From Actinomycetota bacterium (GTDB lineage Bacteria > Actinomycetota > Geothermincolia > Geothermincolales > RBG-13-55-18): a stretch of DNA of 57,827 nt. The notes beneath the pieces are model-generated. The model was given only the letters and a program-made list of their open reading frames with translations. It did no database searches and was not told where the DNA came from. The stretch is taken from NCBI GenBank assembly GCA_040757835.1, contig JBFLWJ010000021.1, positions 1 through 57,827 of the forward strand, read 5' to 3'. How positions within the stretch are numbered: position 1 is the first letter of the stretch; every line of letters begins with the position of its first letter. The translations under genes and the position numbers were made by a program. Of this stretch, positions 39,714 to 46,905 are shown one piece after another.

Positions 39714-39802
39714 GGGGCCGTATCTTCGACCTTCAATCCCCGTGCAACGTGCGATCAGGGTGTTGCCTCTGCTTGGGGACAGAAGATCTAAGATACGACC
39801 CC
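39714..39802. repeat. Imperfect inverted-repeat (REP-like) element
   Basis: GGGG-CCGTATCTT near 39714-39726 and AAGATACG-A-CCCC near 39790-39802 are complementary apart from one base, enclosing about 60 nt. It lies 11 nt past the stop of the leftward decarboxylase-like gene and resembles, in layout, the other GGGG-ended elements in the window. Confidence 0.6.
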
Positions 39803-39812
39803 TGCAGGGCTC

Positions 39813-40577
39813 CTATAAAGCCAGGCGTTCCTCCGCCTCCGGCAGGATCAACTGGCTTCTGGGCACGTACATGGTCATCATGCTCCTGCCGGGAGCGACC
39901 TCCCGTATCCGCCGCGATATCGCGTGCTCGCCCAGGGTGAGCCGGGCGCCGCCCGGCCTGAAGCTCCTCCCCAGGGAGGCGGCGATGCCGTTCACCTGGG
40001 TGCGCAGCAGCTCCCGCTCCTTCACCGAGAAGAGGGTGTAGTCGAAGTAGGTCTTCATGCGCGCCGGGTTCTTCTTCACCTCGAGGGTGAGGATATGCTC
40101 CCCCTTCTCGCCCAGGGTGCACTTGACCCAGTCCGGGTCCTCGCTGAAATCGATGTCCGCGATGAACTTGGGGAACCCCCAGATATCGATGCCCGCGCGC
40201 AGCCCCACCTCGGAGGTTAGCGGGAGCTGCCAGATGAAGGCCTGGAAGGAGAGGGAGGCGGTCATGCGCAGCACCGGCAGGAGCGGCGGATTGAAGCGTG
40301 GCTGGTAGCGAACGGGCACCATGATGATGAACTCCCTGTAGGGTCCGATGGTGGTATCGCGATAGTCCGCCGCCATGAACCCGAGCAGTCCTTTGCCGGG
40401 GTATACCTCCGCAGGCACCAGCTTGGAGGAGGGCAGGAGCTCCTTCAGCTTGAGGGTCGGGGCGGTGAACACGCCCACGGCGGCGAAGACCTCGTGGTAG
40501 AGTATGGGCACATCGCAGGTGCCCCCGGTTATCTCCACCGCGTGCTGCTCGACATCCTCGAGGAATTTGCTCTCCAT
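39813..40577 (-). CDS. Acetoacetate decarboxylase family protein
   Basis: The 254-aa protein has the ADC-fold features, including a GIDIWGFPKFIADI segment whose Lys137 matches the Schiff-base lysine of acetoacetate decarboxylase. Many family members act on other keto acids or as cyclases, so the exact reaction is open. Length is normal. It stands alone, facing left, between repeat DNA and the ABC transporter. Confidence 0.82.
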   Translation of the reverse strand: MESKFLEDVEQHAVEITGGTCDVPILYHEVFAAVGVFTAPTLKLKELLPSSKLVPAEVYPGKGLLGFMAADYRDTTIGPYREFIIMVPVRYQPRFNPPLLPVLRMTASLSFQAFIWQLPLTSEVGLRAGIDIWGFPKFIADIDFSEDPDWVKCTLGEKGEHILTLEVKKNPARMKTYFDYTLFSVKERELLRTQVNGIAASLGRSFRPGGARLTLGEHAISRRIREVAPGRSMMTMYVPRSQLILPEAEERLAL

Positions 40578-40686
40578 AGCGCCCTCCTATAGCCAGTCAG
40601 CCACCGCCGGCACCTCCACCTTCTTCTGCCTGCATTATAATGATTTGCCCGCCCGGTGGAAAAGGTAAACCCGCCGCGCACCCCGC

Positions 40687-41478
40687 TCAGTATTTGACCA
40701 GGGTGCCGTTCCTGCGGGCGTAATGCACGGCGAGTCGGAAGAGGACGAGGCTCAAGGGTATGAGCACCACGGTGATGATCCCCAGGGCCAGGAACTCCTG
40801 CCACAGCGTGGAGAAGCCCTCGCCCTTGAGCAGCGCCCCGCGGATGCCCTGCAGGGACCAGGTGATGGGCAGCAGGTAGGAGAAGAAGCGCAGCCATGCC
40901 GGGAGGACGGAGACGGGATAGAAGACGCCACCTAGGAAGATGGACAGGCTGCTCACCGCCATGTTGATGGGGTCGCCGCGCTTGAATACGATGATGAAGC
41001 TCGCGGAGATGATGCCCAGGGAGGCATAGGAGGCGATGGTCAGGACGAGCAGGAGCAGGGCGGCGGGATAGTTCGCCCCTGCGAAGGAGACGCCGAAGAA
41101 GACGCCCACCACCAGGAAGGCCAGCACCGAGACGGAGGTGAAGATGAAACGCCAGATGGAGGAGGAGAGGATGATGGTGGCAAGGGAGGTGGGGGTGGAC
41201 ATCATCGCCTCCAGGGTCCCCATGAGCTGTTCCTCCCGCACGCTCTCGGCAAAGGAACCCAGCCCGGTGCGGAGGTACATGGCCATGGCTATGCCCACCA
41301 GGGCGAAGGAGAAGTAGTCGTCGGCGGTGTCGTATACGGCGGCGGGGTCCACGATCTTGCCCAGGAAATAGAAGACGGCGACGGCGAAGACCACGCTCGC
41401 CAGTGAGAGGAGGAAGTTGAAGCGGTAGCTCGTCTCCATGAAGAAGTCGCGCCGCAGGAACGCGCGGGCTTTTCTCAT
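40687..41478 (-). CDS. ABC-2 type transporter permease
   Basis: The 263-aa protein has six hydrophobic segments (for example FLLSLASVVFAVAVFYFLG and LLLLVLTIASYASLGIISAS) and the ABC-2 motif region GVFYPVSVLPAWLRFFSYLLP. Its GTG or ATG start overlaps the end of the ATPase gene. It would form a homodimeric exporter with that ATPase; the substrate (lipid, polymer or drug) is unknown. Confidence 0.9.
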   Translation of the reverse strand: MRKARAFLRRDFFMETSYRFNFLLSLASVVFAVAVFYFLGKIVDPAAVYDTADDYFSFALVGIAMAMYLRTGLGSFAESVREEQLMGTLEAMMSTPTSLATIILSSSIWRFIFTSVSVLAFLVVGVFFGVSFAGANYPAALLLLVLTIASYASLGIISASFIIVFKRGDPINMAVSSLSIFLGGVFYPVSVLPAWLRFFSYLLPITWSLQGIRGALLKGEGFSTLWQEFLALGIITVVLIPLSLVLFRLAVHYARRNGTLVKY

Positions 41479-42326
41479 GGCCGGACGCCCCCCTCCGCCG
41501 CATCATCCCGCCGCACCAGCTCCACGAAAACGTCGCCCAGGCCGGCGCCCTCTCCCAACTCGCGGCCGGCCAGCTCCATCAGCCCCGCCAGGGTACCCAG
41601 GTAGAGCAGGCGGCCACGATGGAGCAGGGCCACGTCATCACACAGGCGCTCCGCCTCGTCCATGTCCTGGGTGGCCAGCAGCACCGTCTTCCCCATGGCG
41701 CCCACCAATTCGCTGCGGACGAAATCCTGCAGGGGGTAGGCGGCGTCGGGGGAGAGGGAACGGGTGGGTTCGTCCATGAGCAGGACCTCCGGGTCGTGGA
41801 GAAGGGCGCGCGCCACCGCCGCCTTCTGCCTCATGCCGGTGGAATAGTCCGAGAAGGGGACGTCCAGGTATTCCCGTATTCCCGTGAGTTCGCCAAGCTC
41901 CTCGATACGCCGGTCGGCCGCGGCGCGGTCCAGGTCGTGCAGGGCCGCGAAGAACTCCAGGTTGCGGCGGCCGGAGAGGCGCCAGTAGAAGCTGCGCTCC
42001 TCGCTCATCACCATCCCCATGCGCCGGCGGATCTCCCGGCCGCGATGGAGGGGGTCCTCGCCCAATACGCGCACCGCGCCGGAGGTGGGCAGGAGCAGGC
42101 TGTAGCAGATCTTGATCAGGGTGGTCTTTCCCGCCCCGTTGGTGCCCAGCAGCCCGCAGATACTGCCCCGACGCACGCCGAAGCTCACACCGTCCAGGGC
42201 CCGGACGCTGCCCTGTTTCCACGAAGGCAGGAAGAAGGAGCGCCATCCCCGCGGCGCCCGCGGGTAGTCCTTCACCAGTTCGGTAACGGTGAGCGCGGAT
42301 TCGGGTTCATCGACTTGAACGGACAA
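41475..42326 (-). CDS. ABC transporter ATP-binding protein
   Basis: The ATPase has Walker A (GLLGTNGAGKTTLIKI), the signature SDYSTGMRQKAAVARALLHDP and Walker B VLLMDEPTRSL, and the H-loop region. It contains no extra domain. I start at the TTG at 42326, with GAGAGGG about 10 nt upstream; a GTG at 42362 would add 12 residues. It overlaps the permease gene by 4 nt, so the two are translationally coupled. Confidence 0.92.
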   Translation of the reverse strand: MSVQVDEPESALTVTELVKDYPRAPRGWRSFFLPSWKQGSVRALDGVSFGVRRGSICGLLGTNGAGKTTLIKICYSLLLPTSGAVRVLGEDPLHRGREIRRRMGMVMSEERSFYWRLSGRRNLEFFAALHDLDRAAADRRIEELGELTGIREYLDVPFSDYSTGMRQKAAVARALLHDPEVLLMDEPTRSLSPDAAYPLQDFVRSELVGAMGKTVLLATQDMDEAERLCDDVALLHRGRLLYLGTLAGLMELAGRELGEGAGLGDVFVELVRRDDAAEGGVRP

Positions 42327-42487
42327 ACCGGGCGTCCCTCTCTTCCAGAGTGCGAACAACACGACAAGGCTACTCTAATCTACTACAACTCTAAGCGATA
42401 ACCTTCCGGTCGATGCCGAAGCATAGGATCTCCCTCCCTGTTCACCCAGGTGTGGGTAGTGTCCCGCGGGCTTCATGCCCATAAGAA

Positions 42488-42510
42488 AAGAGGCGGATGA
42501 TCCGCCTCTT
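42488..42510 (-). terminator. Intrinsic terminator-like hairpin
   Basis: AAGAGGCGGA (42488-42497) pairs with TCCGCCTCTT (42501-42510) around a 3-nt loop. Read leftward it is followed by TTCTTAT, so it mainly serves minus-strand transcription coming from nrpR. Confidence 0.6.
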
Positions 42511-42549
42511 CCCGGTAGCTCGACCAGTGAGCCGTTCCCACTAAACGAC
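42511..42549 (+). pseudogene. Truncated tRNA-like fragment
   Basis: CCCGGTAGCTCGACCAGTGA and GCCGTTCCCACTAAACG reproduce the acceptor end, D-arm and anticodon arm of the tRNA-like gene at 42618, including the loop CCCACTA, but the T-arm and 3' acceptor are missing. It looks like a partial duplication. Confidence 0.5.
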
Positions 42550-42617
42550 TACATTATAACATGGCCGTCGGAGATCCATGTCCTTTCCTCTCGTTATACT
42601 GGCCAGAGGATGGTGGG

Positions 42618-42693
42618 CCCCCGGTAGCTCAGCGGGTAGAGCAGCGTTCCCACTAAGCGTTGGTCGAGGGTTCGAATCCCTCCCGGGGGACCA
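42618..42693 (+). tRNA. tRNA-like gene with atypical anticodon loop (CAC by position)
   Basis: A complete cloverleaf is visible: acceptor CCCCCGG/CCGGGGG, TA, D-stem GCTC/GAGC, anticodon stem GCGTT/AGCGT (two wobble pairs), T-stem GAGGG/CCCTC with TTCGAAT, discriminator A and encoded CCA. The anticodon loop reads CCCACTA, so standard numbering gives anticodon CAC (Val), but position 33 is C instead of the near-universal U and position 37 is U. This could be a non-functional, specialised or misread tRNA. Confidence 0.7.
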
Positions 42694-42798
42694 CACCCAA
42701 ACCTTTGGAAACCGAAAGGTCCATTGACAGGGATGGTGATCCTGGAGGAACTACGGTGGAAGAAGGGGGGCAGGTACCCACCATCCTATTCGCAATGA

Positions 42799-43803
42799 TT
42801 AGAGGCGTTTCGCGAGCGAGGAAAAGGGCGACAGAGCGGAATACTCCACCAGGGTGGCCATGGCGCGCGAGGTGGTTTCGACGCCCAGCTCCTCGACGGC
42901 GGCGGGCGGGTTGAGCCCCGCGGCCACCAGCATGCCGACGCGGTCTCTGCCGGGGGGCACTTCCATCAGGGGTTGCCCCGGCCTTCCCAGCTGCACCATC
43001 TCGCACAGGCGCGACCCCTTCATCTCCTCCAGGAGGGAAGACGCGGCATCCAGCGCGGAGGCCGGTATGAGCCGGAAGGAGGCGCAGATGCGCCCCGCGC
43101 CTCCCGCAGCCGCCGCGTGCACGCTGGTCATCCTGCCCTTGATGAAGATCTCGACGGGGTCGAGGGTGGAGCCGGAGTATGAGATGATCTCCGTGAAACG
43201 GCTCGGCCTGCCGCCCCTCAACTCCAGCAGGCCGCCGAAGCTGGAATCCACGGGGATGCCGTGGCGCAGGAAGATGGAGTTGAGGGTGACGCTGCATACC
43301 GTCCCCCAGCCAACCGCGCCCTCCGGTATCTCCTGCCCTCCCACGCGCTCACCCGGCCCGGCGCGCAGCACCAGGTCCGACAGGCACAACCCGGCCTCGA
43401 AAGCGGGACGCATGGCCTGTATCGCCTGGACCTCCTGCTCGCGGGGGAAAAGGGTCACGTTGATGACCAGGCGTCCCGAGCGGGAGGAGAGGTCGAAATC
43501 GGCCTGGCATGCGAGGTCGTCTATGCGCGCGTTCACGAAACCGATGCGGTCCACGGCGAGGGCGCTGTCGATCTCGTCTAGGCCACGCTGGGTGAGCACC
43601 CTGCCGCTCCTGCCCACCAGGCGCGTGTAACCCCGCTCGTCCAGGTGCAGGAGGTGATAGCGGACGGTGCGTTCGTTGAGGTCGAAGCCGCGCAGGGCAA
43701 GCTCCCGGGAGAGCGCCCGCGCTCCCAGTGGACCTCCGGCCTCGCGCAGGATCTCCAGGATGGCCAGGGTCTTTCTTTCAAGCGCTGCGTTGCTGTTGCC
43801 CAT
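42799..43803 (-). CDS. nrpR: NrpR-like nitrogen regulator (winged helix + DUF128 domain)
   Basis: The 334-aa protein has an N-terminal winged helix (KTLAILEILREAGGPLGARA, LNERTVRYHLLHLDERGYTR) and one NRD/DUF128 domain (GRLVINVTLFPREQE, VGWGTVCSVTLNSIFL with PVDSSFGGLLEL). NrpR represses nitrogen-assimilation genes in methanogens and releases DNA when 2-oxoglutarate binds. I start at the ATG at 43803, 13 nt after AGGAG; the upstream ATG at 43845 lies inside the promoter. It diverges from the glutamate synthase operon, with a double palindrome between. Confidence 0.88.
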   Translation of the reverse strand: MGNSNAALERKTLAILEILREAGGPLGARALSRELALRGFDLNERTVRYHLLHLDERGYTRLVGRSGRVLTQRGLDEIDSALAVDRIGFVNARIDDLACQADFDLSSRSGRLVINVTLFPREQEVQAIQAMRPAFEAGLCLSDLVLRAGPGERVGGQEIPEGAVGWGTVCSVTLNSIFLRHGIPVDSSFGGLLELRGGRPSRFTEIISYSGSTLDPVEIFIKGRMTSVHAAAAGGAGRICASFRLIPASALDAASSLLEEMKGSRLCEMVQLGRPGQPLMEVPPGRDRVGMLVAAGLNPPAAVEELGVETTSRAMATLVEYSALSPFSSLAKRL

Positions 43804-43830
43804 AACGGCAATAATTCTCCTAACTATACG

Positions 43831-43859
43831 TTGACTATATAACATAAATCGGGTTAAAT
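43831..43859 (+). promoter_or_regulatory. Sigma-70 promoter of glutamate synthase operon
   Basis: TTGACT (43831-43836), a 17-bp spacer, and TTAAAT (43854-43859) form a near-consensus promoter reading into the Fe-S/GOGAT genes. The leader would be about 120 nt. Confidence 0.8.
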
Positions 43860-43865
43860 AGGCAA
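43837..43865 (-). promoter_or_regulatory. Divergent promoter of nrpR
   Basis: Read leftward: TTGCCT (complement of 43860-43865), 17 bp, TTATAT (complement of 43837-43842). Transcription would begin about 25-30 nt before the nrpR ATG. It overlaps the rightward promoter, so one operator could control both. Confidence 0.65.
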
Positions 43866-43883
43866 TAGGTAACCTATAACCTA
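43859..43883. promoter_or_regulatory. Candidate NrpR operator
   Basis: A perfect 13-bp palindrome ATAGGTAACCTAT (43865-43877) is embedded in a 25-bp imperfect one: left half TAGGCAATAGGT, centre A, right half ACCTATAACCTA, matching in 10 of 12 pairs. It begins at the -10 of the GOGAT promoter and covers the -35 of nrpR, a typical repressor location. It could serve feedback control by NrpR. Confidence 0.7.
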
Positions 43884-43988
43884 CAAAGAATGACGGAAGA
43901 TAAAAGAAAAGGTATGTGAACTACGCGCTCGCTGCATTAAAATTCTTTCGTTATCCGTGACCTCTTGATAGGACAGGTGATTCGCGTG

Positions 43989-44423
43989 ATGAGGATAGTG
44001 CCGCGGGAGGAGTACTGCATCGGGTGCCGCCTGTGCGAGGTCCACTGCATCGTGCAGCACTCCAGGAGCAAGGACATCATCAAGGCCTTTAAGAAAGAGA
44101 AGCGTCCGGTAAAAAGGGTCGAGGTCGAGGAGGAGGGGCATGTCTCCTTCGCCCTGCAATGCCGCCACTGCGACGATGCGCCCTGCGTCACCGCCTGCCT
44201 GTCGGGGGCCATGCAGAGGGACCCGGAGACCGGCGTGGTGACCAACGATACCGAACGCTGCGTGGGATGCTGGACCTGTATCCTGGTCTGCCCCTTTGCG
44301 GCGGTGCGCCGTGACGAGGGGGAGAGGAAGGTGGTGGGCAAGTGTGACTTCTGCCCCGACCTGGACACCCCGGCCTGTGTGGCCAACTGCCCCAACGAAG
44401 CCCTGATCATGGTGGAGGAGTAG
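43989..44423 (+). CDS. Four-cluster 4Fe-4S ferredoxin-type protein of GOGAT operon
   Basis: The 144-aa protein holds four Cys groups: CIGCRLCEVHC, CRHCDDAPCVTAC, CVGCWTCILVC, CDFC...CVANC, as in CooF/DmsB-type electron carriers with up to four [4Fe-4S] clusters. The ATG at 43989 has AGGTGA 8 nt upstream. It is the first gene of the glutamate synthase operon and probably passes electrons from the following flavoprotein to the synthase. Confidence 0.85.
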   Translation: MRIVPREEYCIGCRLCEVHCIVQHSRSKDIIKAFKKEKRPVKRVEVEEEGHVSFALQCRHCDDAPCVTACLSGAMQRDPETGVVTNDTERCVGCWTCILVCPFAAVRRDEGERKVVGKCDFCPDLDTPACVANCPNEALIMVEE

Positions 44424-44425
44424 AG

Positions 44426-45733
44426 ATGCTCACGTACGATTACGCCATCGTGGGGAACTCGGCCGCGGCCATCAACGCCGTCGAGTCCATCCGAGCCCGG
44501 GACGCCGCGGGCAGCATCGGCCTCTTCTGCGAGGAGAAGTACCGCTGCTACTCGCGCCCGCTCATCTCCTACCTGGTGGCGGGAGATATCGATACAAAAG
44601 GGATGTATTACCGGCCCGGCACTTTCTATAGGAGGATGGGCGTCGACTTCCACCCCGGCGAGCGCGTCACCTCCGTTTCCAGCTCGAAGAGGACCATCAC
44701 CACCGCTGGAAGGGAGAGGATAAAGTGGGGGAGCCTCTTGCTGGCCACCGGGTTCACCCCGTTCATCCCCCCCATCGAAGGCCTGGACGAGGTGGAGCAT
44801 ATCACCTTCATCTCTTGGGATGACGCGAGGGACATGCTCAGGCTGACCGCGAAACCCGTCCGCGCCCTGGTGGTCGGGGCCGGCCTCATCGGCATGAAGG
44901 CGGCGGAAGCCCTGCACGCACGCGGGGCCCGGGTCACGGTAGTCGAGAAGCTGGACCGCGTCTTGCCCCTAGCCCTGGATGACAGGGCCTCGGAGCTGGT
45001 CGCCGAGCGCTGCGGCGAGGCTGACATAGAGATACTGACGGGGTCGAGCGTGGCTCTGCTGCACGGCAGGGGGGGGCACGGGGGCACGGCCGTACTGGAC
45101 GACGGGGCCGAGATGGAATTCGACCTCCTGGTCATGGCGGTAGGGGTCAGGCCGCGCACCGAGCTGGCGGAGGCCATGGGCCTTCCCTGCGAGCGCGGGA
45201 TCGAAGTGGACGAATACCAGCGTACGAAGGTAAGGGACATATACGCGGCTGGAGACGCCGTGGCGGCCATGGACATCGTGCTGGGGAGGCCGTCCATCAA
45301 TGCCCTTTGGCCGGTGGCCGCGCTGCAGGGTAAATACGCCGGCATGAACATGGCCGGGGACGAGAGGGCCTATCCTGGCTGCAACTCCATGAACGCGGTG
45401 GAGTTCTTCGGCCTGCCGGTGCTGTCGGCGGGAATCGTCAATCCCCCCGCGCAGGGCTACCAGGTCATCGTGCGCCAGGACGAGGACGGATACCGCAAGG
45501 CGGTGCTGCAGGGTGACGTGCTGGTGGGCATGCTCATGGCGGGGAGGATCGAGCGGGCCGGCATCCTCACCAGCCTCATCCAGGAGAGGGCTAACGTGAG
45601 GCGGGTAAGGAACTCCCTGCTCGACGAGGGCTTCGGCCATATACATCTCCCCCGCGCGGTGAGGAGAGAGCGGATCGAGGAAGCCGTGGCCGGCCTCAAG
45701 GCGGCCGGAGCGGACAGAGGCCGGGGGGAGTGA
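44426..45733 (+). CDS. FAD-dependent pyridine nucleotide-disulfide oxidoreductase family
   Basis: The 435-aa flavoprotein starts YDYAIVGNSAAAINAVESIR (FAD ADP-binding), has VRALVVGAGLIGMKAAEALH (NAD(P) site), and VRDIYAAGDAVAA (second FAD motif). It belongs to the NADH-rubredoxin reductase/nitrite-reductase-like class, often called the small-subunit equivalent of glutamate synthase in archaea-type operons. It probably supplies electrons from NAD(P)H. GGTGGAGGAG precedes its ATG by a short gap; it sits 2 nt after the Fe-S gene. Confidence 0.87.
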   Translation: MLTYDYAIVGNSAAAINAVESIRARDAAGSIGLFCEEKYRCYSRPLISYLVAGDIDTKGMYYRPGTFYRRMGVDFHPGERVTSVSSSKRTITTAGRERIKWGSLLLATGFTPFIPPIEGLDEVEHITFISWDDARDMLRLTAKPVRALVVGAGLIGMKAAEALHARGARVTVVEKLDRVLPLALDDRASELVAERCGEADIEILTGSSVALLHGRGGHGGTAVLDDGAEMEFDLLVMAVGVRPRTELAEAMGLPCERGIEVDEYQRTKVRDIYAAGDAVAAMDIVLGRPSINALWPVAALQGKYAGMNMAGDERAYPGCNSMNAVEFFGLPVLSAGIVNPPAQGYQVIVRQDEDGYRKAVLQGDVLVGMLMAGRIERAGILTSLIQERANVRRVRNSLLDEGFGHIHLPRAVRRERIEEAVAGLKAAGADRGRGE

Positions 45734-45737
45734 GATC

Positions 45738-46883
45738 ATGCTGAGAGGTGTGCACATAAGGGACGACAAGGATTTCTCCGGCTGCTCCATATTCGGGATG
45801 ATGAACGCCGCCGGCGTGAAGTTCACCGGGGAGCCCATGATCACCGCCATCGCCAACATGAAGGAGCGCAGCAACGGGCTGGGAGGCGGCTTTGCCGCCT
45901 ACGGCATCTATCCGGAGTACGCCGATCTCTACTGCTTCCAGATGATGTACTCGGACGAGGCGGGCAGGCTGGATGCGGAGGGGTTCCTCCAGGCCAACTT
46001 CGTCATCGAGCAGGCCGAGGTCATACCGACCTCCGCGTGTGAGGGGGTCAGCGACGCTCCGCTGCTGCGGCGCTATTTCGTGCAGCCGCGCGAGAACCCG
46101 GCCCTCGCCTGCGAGCTGGAGGACCTGGACGATTTCGTGGTGCAGGCGGTCATGCATATAAACGCGGAGATCGACGGCGCCTTCGCCTTCTCCAGCGGCA
46201 AGAACATGGGCGTGTTCAAGGGCGTGGGCTTTCCCGAGGACATAGGCCGCTTCTTTCGACTGGACGAATACGAGGGCTACATCTGGGTGGCCCACGGCAG
46301 GTTCCCCACCAACACCCAGGCTTGGTGGGGCGGCGCTCACCCCTTCAATATCCTTGACTGGTCGGTGGTGCATAACGGCGAGATCTCCTCCTATGGCATC
46401 AACCAGCGCCACCTGGAGATGTACGGGTACAAGTGCACGCTCTTCACCGACACCGAGGTCATCGCCTACGCGGTGGACCTGCTGGTGCGCCGCCACGGGC
46501 TGTCCATAGCGGACATGGCCAGAGTGCTGGCGGCCCCGCTGTGGGAGGACATCGACCGCATGCCGCCGCGGGAGAGGGAACTGCACTCCGCCCTGCGGCA
46601 GACCTACGGTTCACTGCTGCTCAACGGGCCTTTCAGCATCATCGTCTCCAACATGTCACAGATGGTCGGCCTCACCGACCGTATCAGGTTGCGGCCCCTG
46701 GTGGCGGGGCGCAACGGCGAATGGATGTACCTGTCCTCCGAGGAGGCCCCCATGCACCTGGTCGACGATGCCATCGATGACACCTGGATCCCGTCGGGCG
46801 GTGAGCCCATCATATTCCAGCTCGAGAAGACCGACGCGAGCCGGGAAAGAGAGAGCGTATCGAGCGCGGCCGCGCCGGCCTGA
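45738..46883 (+). CDS. Glutamate synthase, glutamine amidotransferase domain (archaeal-type GltB1)
   Basis: The 381-aa class-II amidotransferase domain has GCSIFGMMNAAGVKFTGEP near the N-terminus (the nucleophile Cys is in SGCSIFG, after a 15-residue leader), WVAHGRFPTNTQAWWGGAHP, and VVHNGEISSYGINQRHLE. It hydrolyses glutamine to ammonia, channelled to the synthase domain encoded by the next gene. Separate subunits, rather than one giant GltB, define the archaeal-type enzyme. Confidence 0.9.
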   Translation: MLRGVHIRDDKDFSGCSIFGMMNAAGVKFTGEPMITAIANMKERSNGLGGGFAAYGIYPEYADLYCFQMMYSDEAGRLDAEGFLQANFVIEQAEVIPTSACEGVSDAPLLRRYFVQPRENPALACELEDLDDFVVQAVMHINAEIDGAFAFSSGKNMGVFKGVGFPEDIGRFFRLDEYEGYIWVAHGRFPTNTQAWWGGAHPFNILDWSVVHNGEISSYGINQRHLEMYGYKCTLFTDTEVIAYAVDLLVRRHGLSIADMARVLAAPLWEDIDRMPPRERELHSALRQTYGSLLLNGPFSIIVSNMSQMVGLTDRIRLRPLVAGRNGEWMYLSSEEAPMHLVDDAIDDTWIPSGGEPIIFQLEKTDASRERESVSSAAAPA

Positions 46884-46905
46884 GCTCCTGGAGGTGTGCA
46901 TAGGA

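Noticed and set aside
42618..42693. tRNA-Gly(CCC), reading the loop as TTCCCAC
   Set aside because: It would give U33 and A37, but the anticodon stem would not pair; the 5-bp stem GCGTT/AGCGT fixes the loop as CCCACTA.
42653..43297. Minus-strand frame ending in GFEPSTNA
   Set aside because: This is the common artefact of translating through a tRNA gene; it overlaps nrpR in another frame.
45738..46883. Broken amidotransferase because Cys is not at position 2
   Set aside because: Archaeal-type split GOGAT amidotransferases carry a short leader before the Cys; GCSIFGMM and the downstream motifs are intact.
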